Origin: Bactrocera neohumeralis
Taxonomy: Eukaryota; Arthropoda; Insecta; Diptera; Tephritidae
Direction of reading: 5' to 3'
Assembly: GCF_024586455.1 (NCBI RefSeq)
Contig: NW_026089766.1
Span: 1 to 64,000 of the forward strand
Length of the DNA stretch: 64,000 bases
Part shown: piece by piece, positions 1 to 11,154 of the stretch
Layout of the letters: each line of letters starts with the position of its first letter
Position numbering within the stretch: the first letter of the stretch is position 1
Position numbers and translations under genes: made by a program
Notes under the pieces: model-generated
What the model was told of the DNA's origin: nothing
Databases searched by the model: none
Seen by the model: the letters and a program-made list of their open reading frames with translations, nothing else

Positions 1-614
1 CTTGATCTGGGTTCCCAGCCACAGGAACATTTTCGGTAATGAAAAAGCAGACGAGTTGGCAAAGGCAGGAGCTTTCCTCAACGAATCCGAGGCGGAGCTA
101 ATACCAAGCCCGCAAGGATCGATCAAAGGAGAGACCAATAGACAATTACAGCAAGTCGTAAATAACAGGTGAAAACACGTTACAAAATGCATTATAACTA
201 AACAATTATGGCCAACATATGACAGGAAAAGAACCAACGACTTATTAAATAGGTCAAGAAAAAGTATCTACAGAGTAACAGCTACCACAACAGGGCACTG
301 GCCATTTGGGGAACATGCGTCCAAAATGGGTATGCCCTACAACGACATCTGCCGTGGCTGCGGAGTAGCAGGGAACAAGGAAACAATTTTCCACTTTCTC
401 TGCGAATGCCCAGCTCTAGCACAGATCAAGCACCAAACCTTGAATGGATTTTCACTAAAAGCATATCAGACATAAACCTCAAAATGGTTTGAGAAAGATG
501 GTGAAACGTAATAGCAAATACAGGAGGTTCCACGAATAGTGTATCAAAATGGCACATCAAGTGCTAATTGAGCCCGATAGATAACAGGGCTGCACTCCTA
601 CCTACCTACCTACC
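1..614 (+). mobile_element. 3' end of an RNase H-bearing LINE (truncated by window edge)
   Basis: The frame opening at base 1 reads LIWVPSHRNIFGNEKADELA, the end of an RNase H domain. A stop follows, then a second-frame stretch with the Cys-rich signature CRGCGVAGNKETIFHFLCEC seen at the C-terminus of I/LOA/R1-like LINE polyproteins. It ends in a (TACC)n tail at about 597-614, the kind of simple repeat that closes such elements. It is nearly the same as 48961-49607, but carries a deletion of about 22 bp near 440 and a few extra bases near 580, so the two are separate copies. The 5' boundary lies outside the window. Confidence 0.85.
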
Positions 615-1239
615 TTTTCCTTAAGTTGTCTCTTCTTTGCTGTTTCAGCGATAACATTTACAAATTTTCTTTCAATTTACAATAGTGGTGGCAATATTCT
701 TCAATTAAAGCTATTGGCATTTATCATTTTGTGTTCCGAGTTACAAAAATTTGTATCAAGACTTTTCTTCTGTTTATATTTATAACTACGATGCCAGCGG
801 AATCTGTATAAACAAAAATATCTAACAACTTAGTGATTTTATTCGTATCACCATAGCCGATAAAACCTCAAATATCTTCATGTAGTTTGATAACACATCT
901 CAAAATTTACATCACTTCTTATCACATCACATCACTTGGCAATGTCATATCACATGACATGGCATCTCCTTTCATGTAGGCACCAAATCAGCAAGCTGCA
1001 GCTTCTTTCACATGAGCGTTTCCACGAACGATAAGACATTATATGACATCACATCCGGTTGCCTTACCGACAACCAAACACCTTTACCTTGCTTAATTCT
1101 GCCTTCGTGTAGGCAGCTTTGTAAAAATTCTGATTCTATTCTTGTGCCAGCATAGCAGGCATCTAGTTATTCGCCACATCTATGTTCATTGCTTTTGTTG
1201 TTGACCTCTTGCTTTATATTTTAAGTTCGGGAATAAAAA
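615..1239. other. Unannotated AT-rich stretch
   Basis: No coding signal was found. Around 895-1050 there is a low-complexity run rich in ATCAC and CATGACAT words, an eroded simple repeat. Nothing else can be named. Confidence 0.5.
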
Positions 1240-1560
1240 GCAGGCATTCGGACCCACGTCAGAACTATACGGTGGATGACTCATCAAATTGAGCCTTAAG
1301 TGCTCAAAAATTATTTGAGATTATTAAGATTTGAGATGTTTGGATTGTTTAAAAAAAAAACAGGCAACCTTTTGCTTGGAAGTGCCTTACGCCCGAACAA
1401 CTATTATTGGATTCGATTCATTTTGCAACACCCATACAGTCGTCTGCTCTTTAATTTCGGGTTCATACGTGTAAGTCCACGTTTCATTATCACTCGATTT
1501 CGTAGATGTGTTTCGAAGTATCGCTATTTAACATTTCATTTTATTGCTGGAGATGTAATT
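1240..1560 (-). pseudogene. mariner transposase fragment
   Basis: Read on the minus strand, the segment gives a broken match to the middle of a mariner transposase: GDNETWTYTYEPEIKEQTT corresponds to the catalytic-Asp block usually read as GDETWVYxYDPETKQQS. It is followed by VWVLQNESNP and, after a stop, TSKQKVACFF. Both ends and the two other catalytic acidic residues are missing or unreadable, and several stops interrupt it. The plus-strand open frame over 1300-1662 is an antisense shadow. At 1613 an AAAGGGTGTCCC word may be a terminal remnant. Confidence 0.6.
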
Positions 1561-1676
1561 AAAAAGTTTTTTTTCATACCAAAAATTGGAACGTTAGCTG
1601 TTGTTTTTAAAGGGTGTCCCAAAATATTTAAATTAGCCGTCATTTATGAAGTAAAGTGTTGACAACCCTAAAAAAA

Positions 1677-2771
1677 ACAAGTAAGGAAGGGCTAAGTTCG
1701 GGTGTCACCGAATATTTTATACTCTCGCATGATAAAGTGATAATCGAGATTTCATTATCCGTCATTTACATATTTTTCAAATACCGTATTTGTGTAAAGT
1801 TTTATTCCGCTATCATCATTGGTTCCTAATGTACTATATATATATACATATGTATTATACAGAGAAGGCATCAGATGGAGTTCAAAATAGCGTTGTATTG
1901 GAAGAAGGCGTGGTTGTGAACCGATTTCAACCATATCGTTGTACATGTCATCAGGGTGTTAAGAAAATATTATATACCGAATTTCATTGAAATCGGTCTA
2001 GTAGTTCCTGAGATATGGTTTTTGGTCCATAAGTGGGCGACGCCACGCCCATTTTCAATTTATAAAAAAAGCCTGGGTGCAGCTTCCTTCTGCAATTTCT
2101 GCCATTTCTTCCGTAAAATTTAGTGTTTCTGACGTTTTATGTTAGTCGGTTAACGCACTTTTAGTGATTTTCAACATAACCTTTGTATGGGAGGTGGGCG
2201 TGGTTATTATCCGATTTCTTCCATTTTTGAACTGTAAATGGAAATAGCTGAAGGAATGGACTCTATTGAGTTCGGTTGACACAGCTATAGTAGTTTCCGG
2301 TATATGTACAAAAAACTTAGTAGGGGGCGGGGCCACTCCCACTTTTCCAAAAAAATTACGTCCAAATATGCCCCTCCCTAATGCGATCCTTTGTGCCAAA
2401 TTTCAGTTTAATATCTTTATTTATGGCTTAGTTATGACACTTAATAGGTTTTCGGTTTGCGCCATTTTGTGGGCGTGGCAGTGAGCCGATTTTGCCCATC
2501 TTCGAACTTAACCTTCTTATGGAGCTAAGAAATACGTGTACCAAGTTTCATCATAATATCTCAATTTTTACTCAAGTTACAGCTTGCACGGACGGACGAA
2601 CAGTCGGACGGACGGACAGACAGACATCCGGATATCAACTCTACTCGTCACCCTGATCACTTTGGTATATATAACACTATATCTGACTCTTTTAGTTTTA
2701 GGACTTATAAACAACCGTTATGTGAACAAAACTATAATACTCTCCTTAGCAACTTTATTGCGAGAGTATAA
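1677..2771 (+). mobile_element. Family A non-autonomous element (DINE-1/mini-me-like), complete
   Basis: It starts at AACAAGTAAGGAAGGGCTAA with a small hairpin (GTTCGG...CCGAA). A TTTATACTCTCGCA word at about 1717 is answered by its reverse complement TGCGAGAGTATAA at the 3' end. Near the 3' end lie a (GACG/GACA)n tract at 2588-2626, a conserved spacer and a short TA run. That arrangement matches published mini-me/DINE-1 elements, now placed among Helentron-related sequences. No protein is encoded: short frames inside are chance. Other copies are at 21503-22433 and 34647-35716, with scraps at 10940, 36049, 60775 and 62607. The family link is by structure, not by database search. Confidence 0.75.
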
Positions 2772-2855
2772 CAAGGCAACACCGCGCAAGTGCCAGCCAA
2801 CTGATACTCATTATGCGCAAGTATTTGTAATGAATACTCGCATGTGAATATAATA

Positions 2856-3757
2856 AGAAGAAAAAACGTTAACATCGGTTGCACCGAAGCTAATATACTC
2901 TTCACAGGTGCATTTCTTTTAGTAACTTTGTGGCCAGTTTGTATGGAAGCTGTATGCTATAGTAATCCGACCTGAACAATTTTTTCGGAGATTATGTTAT
3001 TACCTTAAGCAAATAATCCATGTCAAATTTCGTGAAAATACCACGTCAAATGCGAAAGTTTTCCATACAAGCCCTTGATACCGATCGTTTGATTTGTATG
3101 GCAACTATATGCTATAGTAAGCCGATCTGAACAATTTCTTCCGATATCACATTATTTCTATGAACAATAACTCATACCAAATTTTGCGAAGATATATCGT
3201 TAAATGAGGAAGTTCCACATGTAAGCACTTGATCCCGATCATTCAGTTTGTATGGCAGCTATATTCTATCTTGTCATATGCGAAAGTTTTTCATACAAGC
3301 CCTTGATTCCGATCGTTCGGATTGTATAGCAGATATATGCTAGTTAGCCGATCTGAACAATTTCTTTCTATATTGCATTATTTCTATAAACAATAACTCT
3401 TACCAAATTTCGTGAAGATATATCGTTAAATTAGGAAGCTTCTCATGCAAGCACATGATTCCGATCGTTCAGTTTGTATGGCAGCTATATTTTATAGTGG
3501 TCCGATATCGGCAGTTCCGACAAATGAGCAGCTTCTTGAAGAAAAAATTACGTTTGCAAAATTTCAAAACGATATCTTAAGAACTGAGGGACTAGTTCGT
3601 ATATTTGCAGACAGACAGACGGACGGACGGACAGACGGACATGGCTAAATCGACTCAGCTCAACATACTGATCATTTATATATATATTCTTTATAGGGTC
3701 TCCGACGCTTCCTTCTGGGTTTTACAAACTTCGTGACAAACTTAATACAGGGTATAA
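2856..3757 (+). mobile_element. Family B non-autonomous element (DINE-1/mini-me-like)
   Basis: It opens with AGAAGAAAAAACGTTAACAT followed by an imperfect hairpin (CGGTTGCACCG). It ends after a (GACG/GACA)n tract at 3608-3640, a conserved spacer, a TA run and GGGTCTCCGACGCTTCCTTC. The body holds several diverged copies of a module of about 150-200 bp that contains GATCGTTCAGTTTGTATGGC and AACAATTTCTTC. A second good copy is at 62930-63748 in reverse. Another, at 45945-49801, is split by a LINE. No coding capacity. Confidence 0.75.
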
Positions 3758-4690
3758 TTAAAGCACGATTGTTAAAAACTTAGGAAGAGAGATGGAGTAT
3801 TAAGCTCTATAAGTATGACATATAGGGAACGAAAATCAAATTAAAAGAAAAGATGTATATGGCGAAATTATAGCTATGTTATTTGAATGGTTAACAGCTT
3901 TCTCTGCGCTTTATATTTTCATTTTGGAAGGCTGTAAGGTCTGCATTCCTACGCTAGTTCTAATTAAACTGTGATTCTAAATGAATGGAGTTACCCAGTT
4001 ATATGTTTACTGGATTTCTGAAAGCTGAACTTCAGTGCATCACCGAACTCTTCTCGAGCCAATATAAAATACGTTTAGTAAAAAGAAACAGCTTGTGATT
4101 AATATATTGATAAGTTGCTTGCAAAACTTTAGGACAGATGGACACAAGGAAACCCAAATCAGAGGCCAAACCTCAGATAGGTATAATATAAAGCATACAT
4201 TGGCCGCAAATGTTCAATTAGGTAACAATTCACCTTGTGTACCTATTTCAAGTATAATTTAACCTGGGCCCTTTCCACAAACGAATGCTCAGTTTCATAC
4301 AGGAAGTGCAAGTAAACGGTCATTCATTCCAGTCATTATTGCGCTGTAGAAGCGAATTTTAACAGCTGCCATTTAAAATTATTATAAAATATCGCAGGCT
4401 AGCATTGGCACAGCTGCCATCCCCCTCACTTTTGGGAACATTAAAAATGATCATGTTTAGTTGTATGTACTTTGAAGTTATTTAAATAAGTTCATATTAA
4501 TGTGAAAAAGATGAGGACAGGTGGTAAAATGTTTACGATTAGGAATTTCATCCATAAAATGTAACTACGCTAAATTGCAAAAAATTGCAATTGAGAGATC
4601 TTTATACCTTGCCCGAAATCGGAAAATGTTAACAAATCCATTGAAATATGCTTATGTCAAAGCTTCCTATCAATCCTTTTTTTGCTGCAG
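3758..4690. other. Unannotated AT-rich stretch
   Basis: No recognisable coding or repeat structure. Short open frames here are not supported by any motif. Confidence 0.5.
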
Positions 4691-4699
4691 ACAAACTTG

Positions 4700-5120
4700 G
4701 ATTCATTGATTGAGAAGGAAGGCGCGTGAGTATCACACCGGAGGCGGTCGCACTTCTTCTTGGGAGCCCAATCCAGGTGGTAACCAAATTAAGTCTTATC
4801 CAGGCTTTTTCCACCACAGCTGCATGACGTCTCTTCAGTTGGAACATTGGTAACCATTGAATACGTCTCGTGTCATCCATCTGAAGGATAGGCAATCGCA
4901 TTAAAAATGTTTCAACGTCTCATCACCCTCTCCGCATACTCTGCTATTCACCGAATCCACTTTTCCTATTTTTTGAGTGCTGGGAACATAAGGAATGAAT
5001 CCTACAGTAATAATAAGTTTCGTTTTTACGTCTATTTGTAGAGCTTTTTGAATATTTGGTTTATCCACCATCAAGTCAACCTCAATGTAAACTCGTTGTA
5101 TGTCCTGTGTTACTAGTGTT
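4700..5120 (-). pseudogene. Possible decayed LINE C-terminus
   Basis: On the minus strand near 4900-4960 a frame reads SRVCGEGDETLKHF. This resembles the Cys/His block after the RNase H domain of I/LOA-like LINEs (CxxC..ETxxHxLC). The following 90 residues have no clear family. The resemblance is weak and rests on about ten residues. The segment could equally be unrelated. Confidence 0.2.
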
Positions 5121-5321
5121 CCAAGACTAAGATATTTTTCAAAGGTTCATTGATTCAAACAACCTATGAAGTGGCAGCAGGTATGAAGCAGCTTAAGGGA
5201 ATTACGCCACCGAGCGGACCAGCCCGTCTGATTTTTTACTTCCCTCTATTTCTATAATGTGCCCAGATGATATTAACTGAGTTACCTTCTTCTTCTTCTT
5301 CTTAATTGGCGTAGACACCGC

Positions 5322-6035
5322 TTACGCGATTATAGCCGAGTTAACAACAGCGCGCCAGTCGTTTCTCCTTTTCGCTACGTGACGCCAATTGGATATTCCA
5401 AGCGTAGCCAGGTCCTTCTCCACTTGGTCCTTCCAACGGAGTGGAGGTCTTCCTCTTCCTCTGCTTCCCCCGGCGGGTACTGCGTCGAATACTTTCAGAG
5501 CTGGAGTGTTTTCGTCCATTCGGACAACATGACCTAGCCAGCGTAGCCGCTGTCTTTTAATTCGCTGAACTATGTCAATGTCGTCGTATATCTCGTAAAG
5601 CTCATCGTTCCATCGAATGCGATATTCACCGTGGCCAACGCGCAAAGGACCATAAATCTTTCGCAGAACTTTTCTCTCGAAAACTCGCAACGTCGACTCA
5701 TCAGTTGTTGACAACGTCCAAGCCTCTGCACCATATAGCAGGACGGGAATTATGAGCGACTTATAGAGTTTGGCTTTTGTTCGTCGAGAGAGGACTTTAC
5801 TTTTCAATTGCCTACTCAGTCCGAAGTAGCACCTGTTGGCAAGAGTTATCCTGCGTTGGATTTCTAGGCTGACATTGTTGGTGGTGTTTACGCTGGTTCC
5901 AAGATAGACGAAATTATCTACGACTTCAAAGTTATGACTGTCAACAGTGACGTGAGAGCCAAGTCGCGAGTGCGACGACTGTTTGTTTGATGACAGGAGA
6001 TATTTCGTCTTGCCCTCGTTCACTGCCAGACCCAT
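5322..6035 (-). pseudogene. RTE LINE: C-terminal part of the reverse transcriptase
   Basis: This 237-codon frame is the region downstream of the catalytic core. It has VVDNFVYLGTSV (the YLG thumb motif), LYKSLIIPVLLYGAEAWTL and QRIKRQRLRWLGHVVRMDEN, followed by a basic GRGRPPLRW tail. These are standard blocks of RTE-clade polyproteins. It overlaps the upstream frame by 16 bases in another phase, so one frameshift separates it from the palm domain. The stop at 5322 is probably the original end of the protein, because the 3' UTR and (GAA)n tail follow at once. Confidence 0.85.
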
Positions 6036-6565
6036 TTTCTGTGCTTCCTTTCCAGCCTGGAGAAAGCAGAACTAACGGCGCGGGTGTTGAGGCCGATGAT
6101 ATCAATATCGTCGGCATACGCCATCAGCTGTACACTCTTATAGAAGATGGTACCTTCTCTGTTTAGTTCTGCAGCTCGTACTATTTTCTCCAGAAGCAGG
6201 TTGAAGAAGTCGCACGATAGGGAGTCGCCTTGTCTGAAACCTCGTTTAGTATCGAACGGCTCGGAGAGGTCCTTCCCGATCCTGACGGAGCTTTTGGTGT
6301 TGCTCAACGTCAGTTTACACAGCCGTATTAGTTTTGCGGGGATACCAAATTCAGACATCGCGGCATAAAGGCAGCTCCTTTTCGTGCTGTCGAAAGCAGC
6401 TTTGAAATCGACGAAGAGGTGGTGTGTGTCGATTCTCCTTTCACGGGTCTTTTTCAAGATTTGGCGCATGGTGAATATCTGGTCGGTTGTTGATTTTCCA
6501 GGTCTGAAGCCACACTGATAAGGTCCAATCAGTTTGTTGACGGTGGGCTTTAATCTTTCACACAA
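6020..6565 (-). pseudogene. RTE LINE: reverse transcriptase palm and fingers
   Basis: The 181-codon frame carries the conserved RT blocks in order: [16 protein letters not shown], then [11 protein letters not shown] (motif A, catalytic Asp), GFRQGDSLS (motif B) and LMAYADDIDII (motif C, the paired Asp). All three catalytic aspartates are present. It is separated from the linker (6550-7329) and the C-terminal region (5322-6035) only by frame changes. The frame lacks its own start. Such a reverse transcriptase would copy the element RNA at the nicked target. Confidence 0.88.
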
Positions 6566-7329
6566 TACGCTCGATAGAACCTTATATGCGATGTTGAGGA
6601 GGGGATTGGGGGATCGGGTTCTCCTTCTCCTGGTGTTGTGCGTTCACTGCCATTCAGCAGGCTGAAGAAGTGTTCCCTCCATAATTTAAGTATACTCTGG
6701 GCATCAGTGACTAAATCACCTTTGGGGGTTCTACAAGAGTATGCTCCGGTCTTGAAGCCTTCTGTAAGCCGCCGCATTTTTTCGTAGAATTTTCGAGCAT
6801 TACCCCTGTCGGCCAGCTTATCAAGCTCTTCATACTCACGCATTTCGGCCTCTTTCTTTTTCTGTCTGCAGATGCGTCTCGCTTCCTTCTTCAATTCTCG
6901 GTATCTATCCCATCCCGCACGTGTTGTGGTCGATCGTAACGTTGCGAGGTAGGCAGCCTGTTTTCTTTCCGCTGCGGCGCGGCACTCCTCGTCGTACCAG
7001 TTGTTCTTTTGCACTTTCCGAAAACCAAGGGTTTCGGATGCAGCTGTACGTAAGGAGTTTGAAATGCCGTCCCACAGTTCCCTTATACCGAGTTGTTGAT
7101 GAGTGCTCTCAGAGAGCAGGAGTGCAAGCCGAGTAGAAAATCGTTCGGCAGTCTGTTGTGATTGCAGCTTTTCGACGTCGAACCTTCCTTGTGTTTGTTG
7201 GCGTGCGTTTTTTGCTGCACAGAGGCGGGTGCGAATCTTGGCTGCAACAAGATAGTGGTCCGAGTCGATGTTAGGACCTCGGAGCGCACGCACATCTAAA
7301 ACACTGGAGACGTGTCTTCCGTCTATCAC
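6550..7329 (-). pseudogene. RTE LINE: endonuclease end and linker
   Basis: The frame begins with IDGRHVSSVLDVRALRG and NIDSDHYLVAAKIR. The SDH motif is the C-terminal catalytic His block of an APE-type endonuclease. It continues into the Arg/Lys-rich linker (NNWYDEECRAAAERKQAAYL, RRICRQKKKEAEMREYEELD) that separates endonuclease from RT in this clade. The match to 51934-52600 is very close, so both belong to one family. It ends at a frame break just before the RT fingers. Confidence 0.8.
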
Positions 7330-7556
7330 AACATGATCGATCTGGTTGGTAGTTTTTCGATCCGGAGACAGCCAGGTAGCTTGATGAATTTTTTAGGGGA
7401 TGTTTCGCTGGAATCTAGTACTACAGATAACCATATTTCGGCCCCGGCGAAGTCAATCAGCCTCAACCCATCGTAGGGATGTTTCGTCGTGGCTAGGTAC
7501 TCGAATTCTCTCCCACCGACCGTAGTGCCAAAGACACCTTCCACTTTGCCCACCAT
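7326..7556 (-). pseudogene. RTE LINE: internal endonuclease piece
   Basis: The frame reads KVEGVFGTTVGGREFEY and LRLIDFAGAEIWLSVV, which matches the segment after the GDFNARVGKE block in the other copy (51740-51850). The N-terminal half, including the catalytic Glu region and GDFNA motif, has been deleted and joined to leader sequence near 7570-7620. Confidence 0.7.
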
Positions 7557-7890
7557 TTCTTGGACGTTGTCAGCCTTTTGTTTTTACTAGGACATCAACC
7601 AGCTGGGCAGCACGATTTTGGGACATCGTGGCGGGGGTTTGCCATGGTCGTCATCAATAGGGGGGTCTCTCATAAGTGCGCTCCAAGCACGTCACTCCCA
7701 AGTGAATGGCGATCCAAACTTCTACACATGCGCACAACCCTTTTATGGCATTTAGCTTTCTGGGCTCATCACATCAAAGACCGTCCTGCTTGGCCGGTCA
7801 CGGTAACGTACGCAAAGCGGAATTTTATTTACTGTCATATGTAAAAGAATCCTGGCCACTCGTCCTTCTTCTGAACTTCTACACATAACC

Positions 7891-8555
7891 TAAATTTGAT
7901 GCGGATTGTGTCGCTAGACGTTCATTCACCGGAGAATTAGAATTAGAATAGGAAAGTTTAATGACAAGCCGCGTGTCTTAATTTATATAAGACTGCTAGT
8001 AGCTGATACTGAAACCCACAGTCGTAGCAAAAATCTAAAGAACAAATACAAACATATATGTATAAAACCCTTTTATATGAAACAAACTATTTTATATTAT
8101 CGAATAACAATGTTGAGTGAATTCCATCCAAAGAGAATGGTACTTCCCACTGACTTATGTTATAATGATATGTGATAATGCTTTTACATGCCTCTTATAC
8201 TTCTCTACAGTAACCAGGAAAAAGGTAACTAAGTAAAAAAAAATTAAAAAATATTATAATTAAAATTAATACGAAACCAACTATTTTCTGCTCACGATTT
8301 AGTAAAACGCAAATATCAACCAAATTTTATTGTTCTAGAACATTAAATAAAAACCTCAATGCGACTACAAGGCATAAAAACCGCCCTTTTAAAAGTCAAC
8401 TCCATAATTTGACACATGAAAAAATGCCAACATTGGTAAACAATAATTTTCCAAAAAATATTATTTCAAAAACAAGAAAACCACAGCTATATCTACTAGC
8501 AAAAATTAAAATTGTTATGAGCGTCATTTTCTATATTTTTTAAAACTATAAAAAA
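7891..8555. other. Unannotated AT-rich stretch
   Basis: A strongly AT-rich run with no motif, repeat partner or coding frame that I can support. Confidence 0.5.
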
Positions 8556-9045
8556 CATTAAAAGAGAACAACTTTGGTTGCACCTAAGTTAAAATATGAA
8601 GTATTCACAAATACAAAAGACTCCTTATAAGAACTTGATTATAACCGGCCAGTTTTTGGTTTCAGCTATATGATAGTAAATCGATCTAATCAATTTCTAC
8701 GGGGATTAAACTTATGCCGCCGGCACAGTCCATGCTAAATTTCTTGAAAATATCTCGTCAAATTAAATATTTTCCATACAAACACTTAATTTCGATTGTT
8801 TAGTTTGTTATAATGGTCCGATATCGGCGATTTCGACAAATGGACAGCTTCTTCGAGAAAAAAAGACGTCTGTAGAATTTCAAACAGATATTGCAAAAAT
8901 TGCGGGGCTAGTTCACGTATGTATATACGGACGGGCAGATTGACATGCCTAAATCCACTTAGCTTGACATGCTGTTTTTTTATTTATGTATAATATATAT
9001 TTAATAACGTGTCCGACGTTTCCTTGTTCAGGATATAAAAAGTAA
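8556..9045 (+). mobile_element. Diverged family B element
   Basis: The 5' side reads AGAGAACAACTTTGGTTGCA, and the centre has TATAATGGTCCGATATCGGC. A worn GACGGGCAGATTGACATG tract is followed by TA-rich sequence and GTGTCCGACGTTTCCTTG. The same blocks occur in the same order in the copies at 2856-3757 and 62930-63748, but with many substitutions and gaps, so this is an older copy. No coding capacity. Confidence 0.65.
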
Positions 9046-9519
9046 AGTAACGACCACCTTAAACATCTAATCAAAACAAGCTGTAGCTTCATACAAAATA
9101 AAACTTCCTAGCCGCATTAATATTACAAACGCGGACACTTCCATTGTCGCTTAATTAAGAAAAAAACTCAATGCAAATCATTTGACAACATTTACATGGC
9201 AAAGTTCTACGCTACAAGAGCACGATGGAAAATAACACATCTTACTTAGAAGTAAGCGAGTATAGACAATGTAGTGTAGATGAGTATACATATTATAGAG
9301 TAGTATTTGAAATGTGTAAAAATGAAAAGTCATGTCATCCATTGTCATAATGGTTAATTACGGGTACTTGAATTAAATAATCTTAGTTGTAAAGTATCCA
9401 GTGCCGCCTTATTATTACATTGCCTGACCAGCTGGTGCACTTCAAATAAATAGTTATAGCATGTAACATCATCAATTACTGCCGCTTTCTATTTATATTA
9501 AGCAGCTATATACTTATAG
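9046..9519. other. Unannotated AT-rich stretch
   Basis: No coding signal, repeat partner or element end could be identified. Confidence 0.45.
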
Positions 9520-10020
9520 GATGGAGTCATGTGTAGAAGTTCACGCAAGTGAGGAAAGTTCTCAGATCGCCATTCACTTTGGAGTGGCCAGAAACGATTC
9601 TTTTACACATTATCGCAACTTCCAATACTTCCGGTCTTTGACCAAGTATCCCCTGGGTAGCCTAAGAACATCCGTTCGAAGGCGAGCTAAAGTGAGAAGG
9701 CGAAACATTCCCTACAAGGGTTGTGCGCTGGGCTTGGGACCCGCCACGTAAAAAACAATACCAATGAAAAAGTTTAAAAAGCCTCGGATGAGAGACCCCC
9801 CTTTTGATGACGACCATGGCAAACGGAATAAGGACTACGATTTGAGGGCATGTACCTGGAATGTCCGGACCCTTAATTGGGAAGGTGCCGCTGCCCAGCT
9901 GGTTGATGTTCTCGCAAAAATAAAGGCTGACATCACCGCCGTCCAAGAAATGCGATGGACGGGACAAGGACAGAGACGAGTAGGGGCATTTACTACAGTG
10001 GCCATATAAAGGAGCGCAAG
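9520..10020 (+). pseudogene. RTE LINE: 5' leader and endonuclease N-terminus
   Basis: The leader (about 9520-9760) also occurs, inverted and rearranged, around 7600-7890. From about 9764 a frame reads MRDPPFDDDHGKRNKDYDLR and then CTWNVRTLNWEG, with ADITAVQEMRWTG downstream. WNVRTL and the Glu of QEMRW are the first two conserved blocks of the APE-type endonuclease in 'craniofacial development protein 2-like' RTE proteins. Similarity stops abruptly near 10020, just after CAGTGGCCATATAAAG. The remaining endonuclease is absent, and RT sequence reappears only at 10703. Confidence 0.8.
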
Positions 10021-10702
10021 TTTTGGAAGTTTTTTCTTCATAATGAACGTCAATTCATCAATAGTTTGTTGCTTCATAAATGTTGATGACAGCTGTTTGG
10101 CAATGTGTAAAAAGTGGTACTAAAACCAGTAAAATGATGCAATGAAGTACATCGACAACAAAAAGTGCGAACGCATTTAGCATACATATATAGTATTTTG
10201 GCGCTAAATTTAATCCACTTAAAGTCAAGCTCACATTCCTCCACTACAATAACCAGTTGATGCTTTTGCACACTAGTGCGTTTTAATTTCGCGGTTTGCG
10301 TCGTAACACATTTGCTTTTCTGTTTGTTTACAAAAGTTCACACTAAAGTAATAGTTGACAGCGGGTTGCAACGCCTGTCGATGGTGCTGTCGGATTAAGT
10401 TTAGTTTGCTAGAACATTTCACTTTTAGAGCACATTCTTTTTGGCTGGCAAAACTGTTTTTGAAGCCGTCTTGACTGGGGAACGAGCAAACTAATTAAGA
10501 TAGTTAAAAATAAAGTAAGTGAGGGAGTAACTAAAATTTTGATTGGAAGACCATTGTATTTTGATGCTACTTTTAGACTGCAAGATTAAAAGTCAATCCT
10601 TTTTCGCATTGCGAATTGAACAGATTTCAGATTATCAGTGGCTAATAGCCCTCACCACTAAAAATAAAGTTTAATAGCAAGGTTTTAAAATCCAACAGTA
10701 GA
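10021..10702. other. Unidentified DNA between two RTE scraps
   Basis: This 680-bp stretch separates endonuclease and RT pieces of one LINE family in the same orientation. It may be an insertion into a single decayed copy. I see no terminal repeats, target duplication or coding motif that would identify it. Confidence 0.4.
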
Positions 10703-10800
10703 TTTTATGGTCGAACGGAAGCATGCCCGAAGATTGGAATTTAAATGTGCTCTGCCCAATCCAAAATAAGGGAGACCGTCGATTTCAAAGCTGCTTTGTG
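10703..10800 (+). pseudogene. RTE LINE: reverse transcriptase scrap with internal deletion
   Basis: It reads MPEDWNLNVLCPI then NKGD, the first RT block, matching 52845-52890. It then jumps straight to GTCGATTTCAAAGCTGCTTT, which encodes the DFKAAF motif A region. About 60 codons between the two blocks are deleted. Similarity ends near 10800. Confidence 0.7.
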
Positions 10801-10939
10801 AACCTATTCAACCGACAGACAGATATCCACAGAATGACCGATATTTTCAATGAAAAGTTCGCAATTGTAACTTTGATCCACATACTCGATATCTGTGAAC
10901 TGGAATAGCCTAGGTCCGATTTACATAATTTCTGATCAT

Positions 10940-11135
10940 AAGGCGGCAGACCAAAATAATTATTCGCTTAAAGTTTTATCCCAATACATGTATTGTATTT
11001 GCATACTGGAAAGTGAAAGAATCAGAGGGAGATGATAATTATTCTTGCGCAGTAGGACAGACGGATAGAGAGACAGTCATTCAGATTTCAACTCGTCTTA
11101 TCATCCTGATCATTTGCATCATACATATTGTTTAA
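10940..11135 (+). mobile_element. Family A 3' scrap
   Basis: GACAGACGGATAGAGAGACA followed by TTTCAACTCG, then TCATCCTGATCATTTG and TA-rich sequence, repeats the GTCY tract plus spacer of family A, with many changes. Only the 3' part is recognisable. Confidence 0.5.
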
Positions 11136-11154
11136 ATGAATTAAGTCCCCTTCA

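Larger units (their letters stand above)
5290..7890 (-). mobile_element. RTE-type LINE, nearly to the 3' end, rearranged 5' part
   Basis: A single polyprotein (endonuclease then reverse transcriptase) can be followed on the minus strand from about 7890 to 5290. The 3' end reads AAGCGGTGTCTACGCCAATT followed by (GAA)n, visible here as CTT repeats at 5286-5303. That is typical of RTE elements in insects. The 5' side (7560-7890) keeps pieces of the 5' leader shared with 9520-9800. The endonuclease is cut: the start codon region is joined almost directly to later endonuclease sequence, so most of the domain is gone. The coding region is broken by frameshifts into four overlapping pieces listed separately. 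Confidence 0.85.

Noticed and set aside
1300..1662. 120-codon plus-strand frame
   Set aside because: It begins with GTG and lies antisense to a recognisable mariner fragment.
2584..2847. Short frames with Gly/Arg/Thr/Asp repeats over GTCY tracts (also 3445, 34640, 62994)
   Set aside because: They are translations of a microsatellite in non-coding elements.
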